The translations under genes were made by a program, and so were the position numbers. From assembly GCA_963575745.1 (NCBI GenBank), contig CAUYUJ010018571.1, positions 713,475 to 777,474 of the forward strand: a stretch of 64,000 nucleotides of DNA, read 5' to 3'. The notes beneath the pieces are model-generated. The model was not told the origin of the DNA and did no database searches. It saw nothing but the letters and a program-made list of their open reading frames with translations. Numbering within the stretch: position 1 is the first letter of the stretch; each line of letters opens with the position of its first letter. Positions 61,985 through 64,000 of this stretch are shown here, piece by piece. This stretch comes from Prorocentrum cordatum (lineage: Eukaryota > Sar > Dinophyceae > Prorocentrales > Prorocentraceae).

Positions 61985-62690
61985 AGATCCAGCTTTTCAG
62001 TGGGCCATCTGTGGGGAGGGCGTCAGTCCCGTCTTGGATACCAGGACGAAGTGTTGCACACAATGATTTACCTCAAGAGGGACCGTACCCTTGGCCCGTG
62101 AAAGGCGATCATAGACCGTCAAGGACGATCAGGTGTTTAACCAAGGGCTTAAAAAACGCCCCTACGTACCCTGGTTTACGAGGCGCTGTGCGCTGAACCT
62201 CCTGTGGGCTGACAGGATAAACCCTGCGTGATGTGCGGCGTCCTGGCGGCTTTCTAGGTTCTGGGACTTCTCAGGAGGTTTACAGACCACGCACTTGTAA
62301 CCCAGGGTAGGGTCGTTTTTTTGTCCCCTTATTTAAGGCCTGCCGGGCAGGAACATCACGACATCTATTGTGTGGGACGTCGTCGGCCTCGTCATCGTCC
62401 TCCTCGTCCCGGGCAGGGTTCTCTGGCTGGCAGAAAAACGTAGGGCCTTCATCTTTTTCCATGGGGACGCTTCCCGTGGTGAAGAGGGCACAATTGCAGG
62501 GATTTCTGATGTGGAAGCTCTGGACCCAGGGGCGTCGTTGGGTGGGGTGGGGCGCCCAATGATCGCCGATGGGGGCCCGAAGCCCACCTCGCCCAGGAAC
62601 GTTCTGCTTCTGACGGCGATGCATCGCCGATTGAACGTCGACGTTTCCCCCTGCTCCCCCTAACATTGCCCCACGAGCGGCGGCTCCATT
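61985..62690. other. No gene recognised
   Basis: Mixed-composition sequence. Opposed frames at 62280-62666 (minus) and 62370-62663 (plus) lack motifs. Confidence 0.5.
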
Positions 62691-62895
62691 CGGCGGCGCA
62701 CCAGGGGGGGGGAGTGAGAGGGGGCTGGCCTTCTCAGAAGGCGGCGGGGCTTCTCAGAAGGCTTTTCTGCCCTCTGAGAAGGCTCCTGTGGCTGCAGGGA
62801 GGGCGCAGACAACTGGTCAGAAAAGGCCCAAGGCCCTCCGAGCCCTCTGATAGGGCCCGCCCCTTTCTCGCTGCCCCCCCGGGGCTCGCCGCCGA
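62691..62895. mobile_element. Inverted-repeat element family K, copy 2
   Basis: cggcggcgcaccaggggggg on the left pairs with ccccccggggctcgccgccg on the right. The interior carries CCTTCTCAGAAGG-type mini-palindromes (62728, 62750 and 62775), as in copy 1 at 39307. Confidence 0.6.
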
Positions 62896-62899
62896 CCCG

Positions 62900-63870
62900 T
62901 GGCGGCCTCTCTGGCGGCCTCCGGCGGTCTGGCCGAAGCCCCGTGGCGGGCGGCGGAGGCCGACGTGCTGCTCGTCGTGCCGTGCCCAGACCTGAGGCTG
63001 GGCAGGCAGCGGCTCTGCGTCTGTTGGCGGTGCTGGACGACATTTTCTATTGAGCATCGTGCCCACTGCTGGCCATGCCCATTCCGGGCGTCCAAAGGTG
63101 CCCCGCGGTGCTGAGTGGGCAGTTGCCTGCAAGTCTTCCTGGCGGCGGGCAGGAGGGGTTGGCGCGAGGTGGAGCTCGCCAAGGAGGGAGCCAGTCCTGG
63201 GGGGGAACGGGTGCTGGAGGTTTCTCATCGCTGTTGGGCCTCTGGGGTCCTCGGGCTCGGGGGCCGTCAACAAACCGGTTCAGGGCGGAGCTGGACCTGG
63301 GGGAAGGCCCCATGGGGTTCAGGACCCGCTTCCCTCAGAACCCGCGTCTTTCGTGCCACGGGGCGGCGTTTCTGTGAGAAGGTGGGGGGCTCAAAGACGC
63401 AGGTGGCATCCGAGAGGCCGTCCTGGCTTCCACGAGGCCTGCGCAGAGGAGCTTCCGCGGGCCCTTCTCAGGAAGGCCGTGCCTTCCGAGACGCCGCCGT
63501 CCTTCTCAGAAGGCCGCCTCCCGCTGGTAATTGAGGCCTCGGATCGCCCACCGAAGGCCCCCCGGGTAGTCTGGGCCATCCTCAACAGGCCCCCCGGAAA
63601 CGAAAAACATAACGAAAACGAAAACACACAGTGTCAGTCGCGCTTCGCGGGCCGCCTTCCTCCCCCCCCCCTCCTCCTCGTCCTCCTCTTCTCCCCTTTT
63701 GGGGGCGGCGCGAGAGCGCGAAGGCTGTTCGCGCTCCGCGCAGCGCGAAGCGCGGAGTTAGGAGCCCTGTGGGGAGTCCTTGGCGGTCTCACCCCCTCCC
63801 AAAACTATAGGGGCCGCGGGGCGCCCCCCGGGGGCGCCGCCAGGGGCGGCGCCGGGGTGCTGAGGCCGCC
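62900..63870. other. No gene recognised
   Basis: GC-rich. Further ccttctcagaagg-like palindromes at about 63465-63520, and a gcgcgaag/cgcgctccgcgcagcgcgaagcg hairpin at about 63710-63757. Confidence 0.5.
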
Positions 63871-63879
63871 CAGCTTTCT

Positions 63880-63978
63880 GCCCTCCTCCCTCCCTCCTCC
63901 CTCCTCCCTCCTCCCTCCTCCCTCCTCCCTCCTTCCTCCTCCCTCCTCCCTCCTCCCTCCTCCCTCCTCCCTCCTCCA
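63880..63978. repeat. (CCCTCCT)n heptamer repeat
   Basis: About 13 units. The complementary strand is (AGGAGGG)n, with regular G3 runs. Confidence 0.95.
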
Positions 63979-64000
63979 GCCGGGGCCACTGCGGGGGGGG

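Noticed and set aside
63880-63978. Possible telomeric repeat
   Set aside because: The heptamer is AGGAGGG, not TTTAGGG, and it sits inside degenerate CT-rich DNA; no terminal structure.

Overview
This window looks like nuclear DNA of a dinoflagellate, in a repeat-dominated, GC-rich region with no complete intact gene. The evidence is: a two-mismatch relic of the 22-nt dinoflagellate spliced leader (5534-5555); degraded pentatricopeptide repeats of the SYNxxISxCEKG type; decayed retroelements of three classes (tyrosine-recombinase, LINE and Copia types); exon-like blocks separated by GC-AG and GT-AG introns; and abundant (GGA)n/(TCC)n tracts, satellites and short inverted-repeat elements. The assignment rests on signatures recalled from dinoflagellate genomes, not on a database search.

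Layout. 1-4.56 kb: tandem array of ~1.0-1.2 kb units, each with a decayed minus-strand fragment resembling the C-terminus of an IS1595/Merlin-type DDE transposase. 4.6-5.5 kb: ~160-bp repeats and a GGA tract, ending at the spliced-leader relic. 6.0-11.5 kb: a badly frameshifted tyrosine-recombinase retroelement (RT fragment, RNase H, tyrosine recombinase whose catalytic Tyr has become Asp, cytosine-methyltransferase-like domain). 12.0-20.9 kb: three related satellite arrays (90-bp or 78-bp period), each preceded by the same ~65-bp leader; between them lie a nested pair of inverted-repeat elements and a three-exon gene fragment. 21-29 kb: low-complexity and satellite DNA, with one frameshifted unknown gene at 24.4-25.3 kb. 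29.5-32.8 kb: multi-block decayed gene(s) of unknown function. 34.8-35.5 kb: Copia RNase H relic. 36-49 kb: simple repeats and several small inverted-repeat element families. 49.4-55.3 kb: decayed PPR repeats followed by a LINE (endonuclease, FADD reverse transcriptase, zinc-finger C-terminus). 55.3-64 kb: a dense field of small inverted-repeat elements, some nested, and tandem repeats.

The gene-like segments do not form a pathway. What can be read is a history of insertions. The most informative elements are small non-autonomous ones whose ends are confirmed by target-site duplications: families A and B give 5-bp duplications, and family D gives 4-bp duplications. In two places a B element sits inside another element (A or C), which gives a relative order of insertion. 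The most unusual coding assembly is the tyrosine-recombinase retroelement carrying a methyltransferase-like domain, downstream of a spliced-leader relic.
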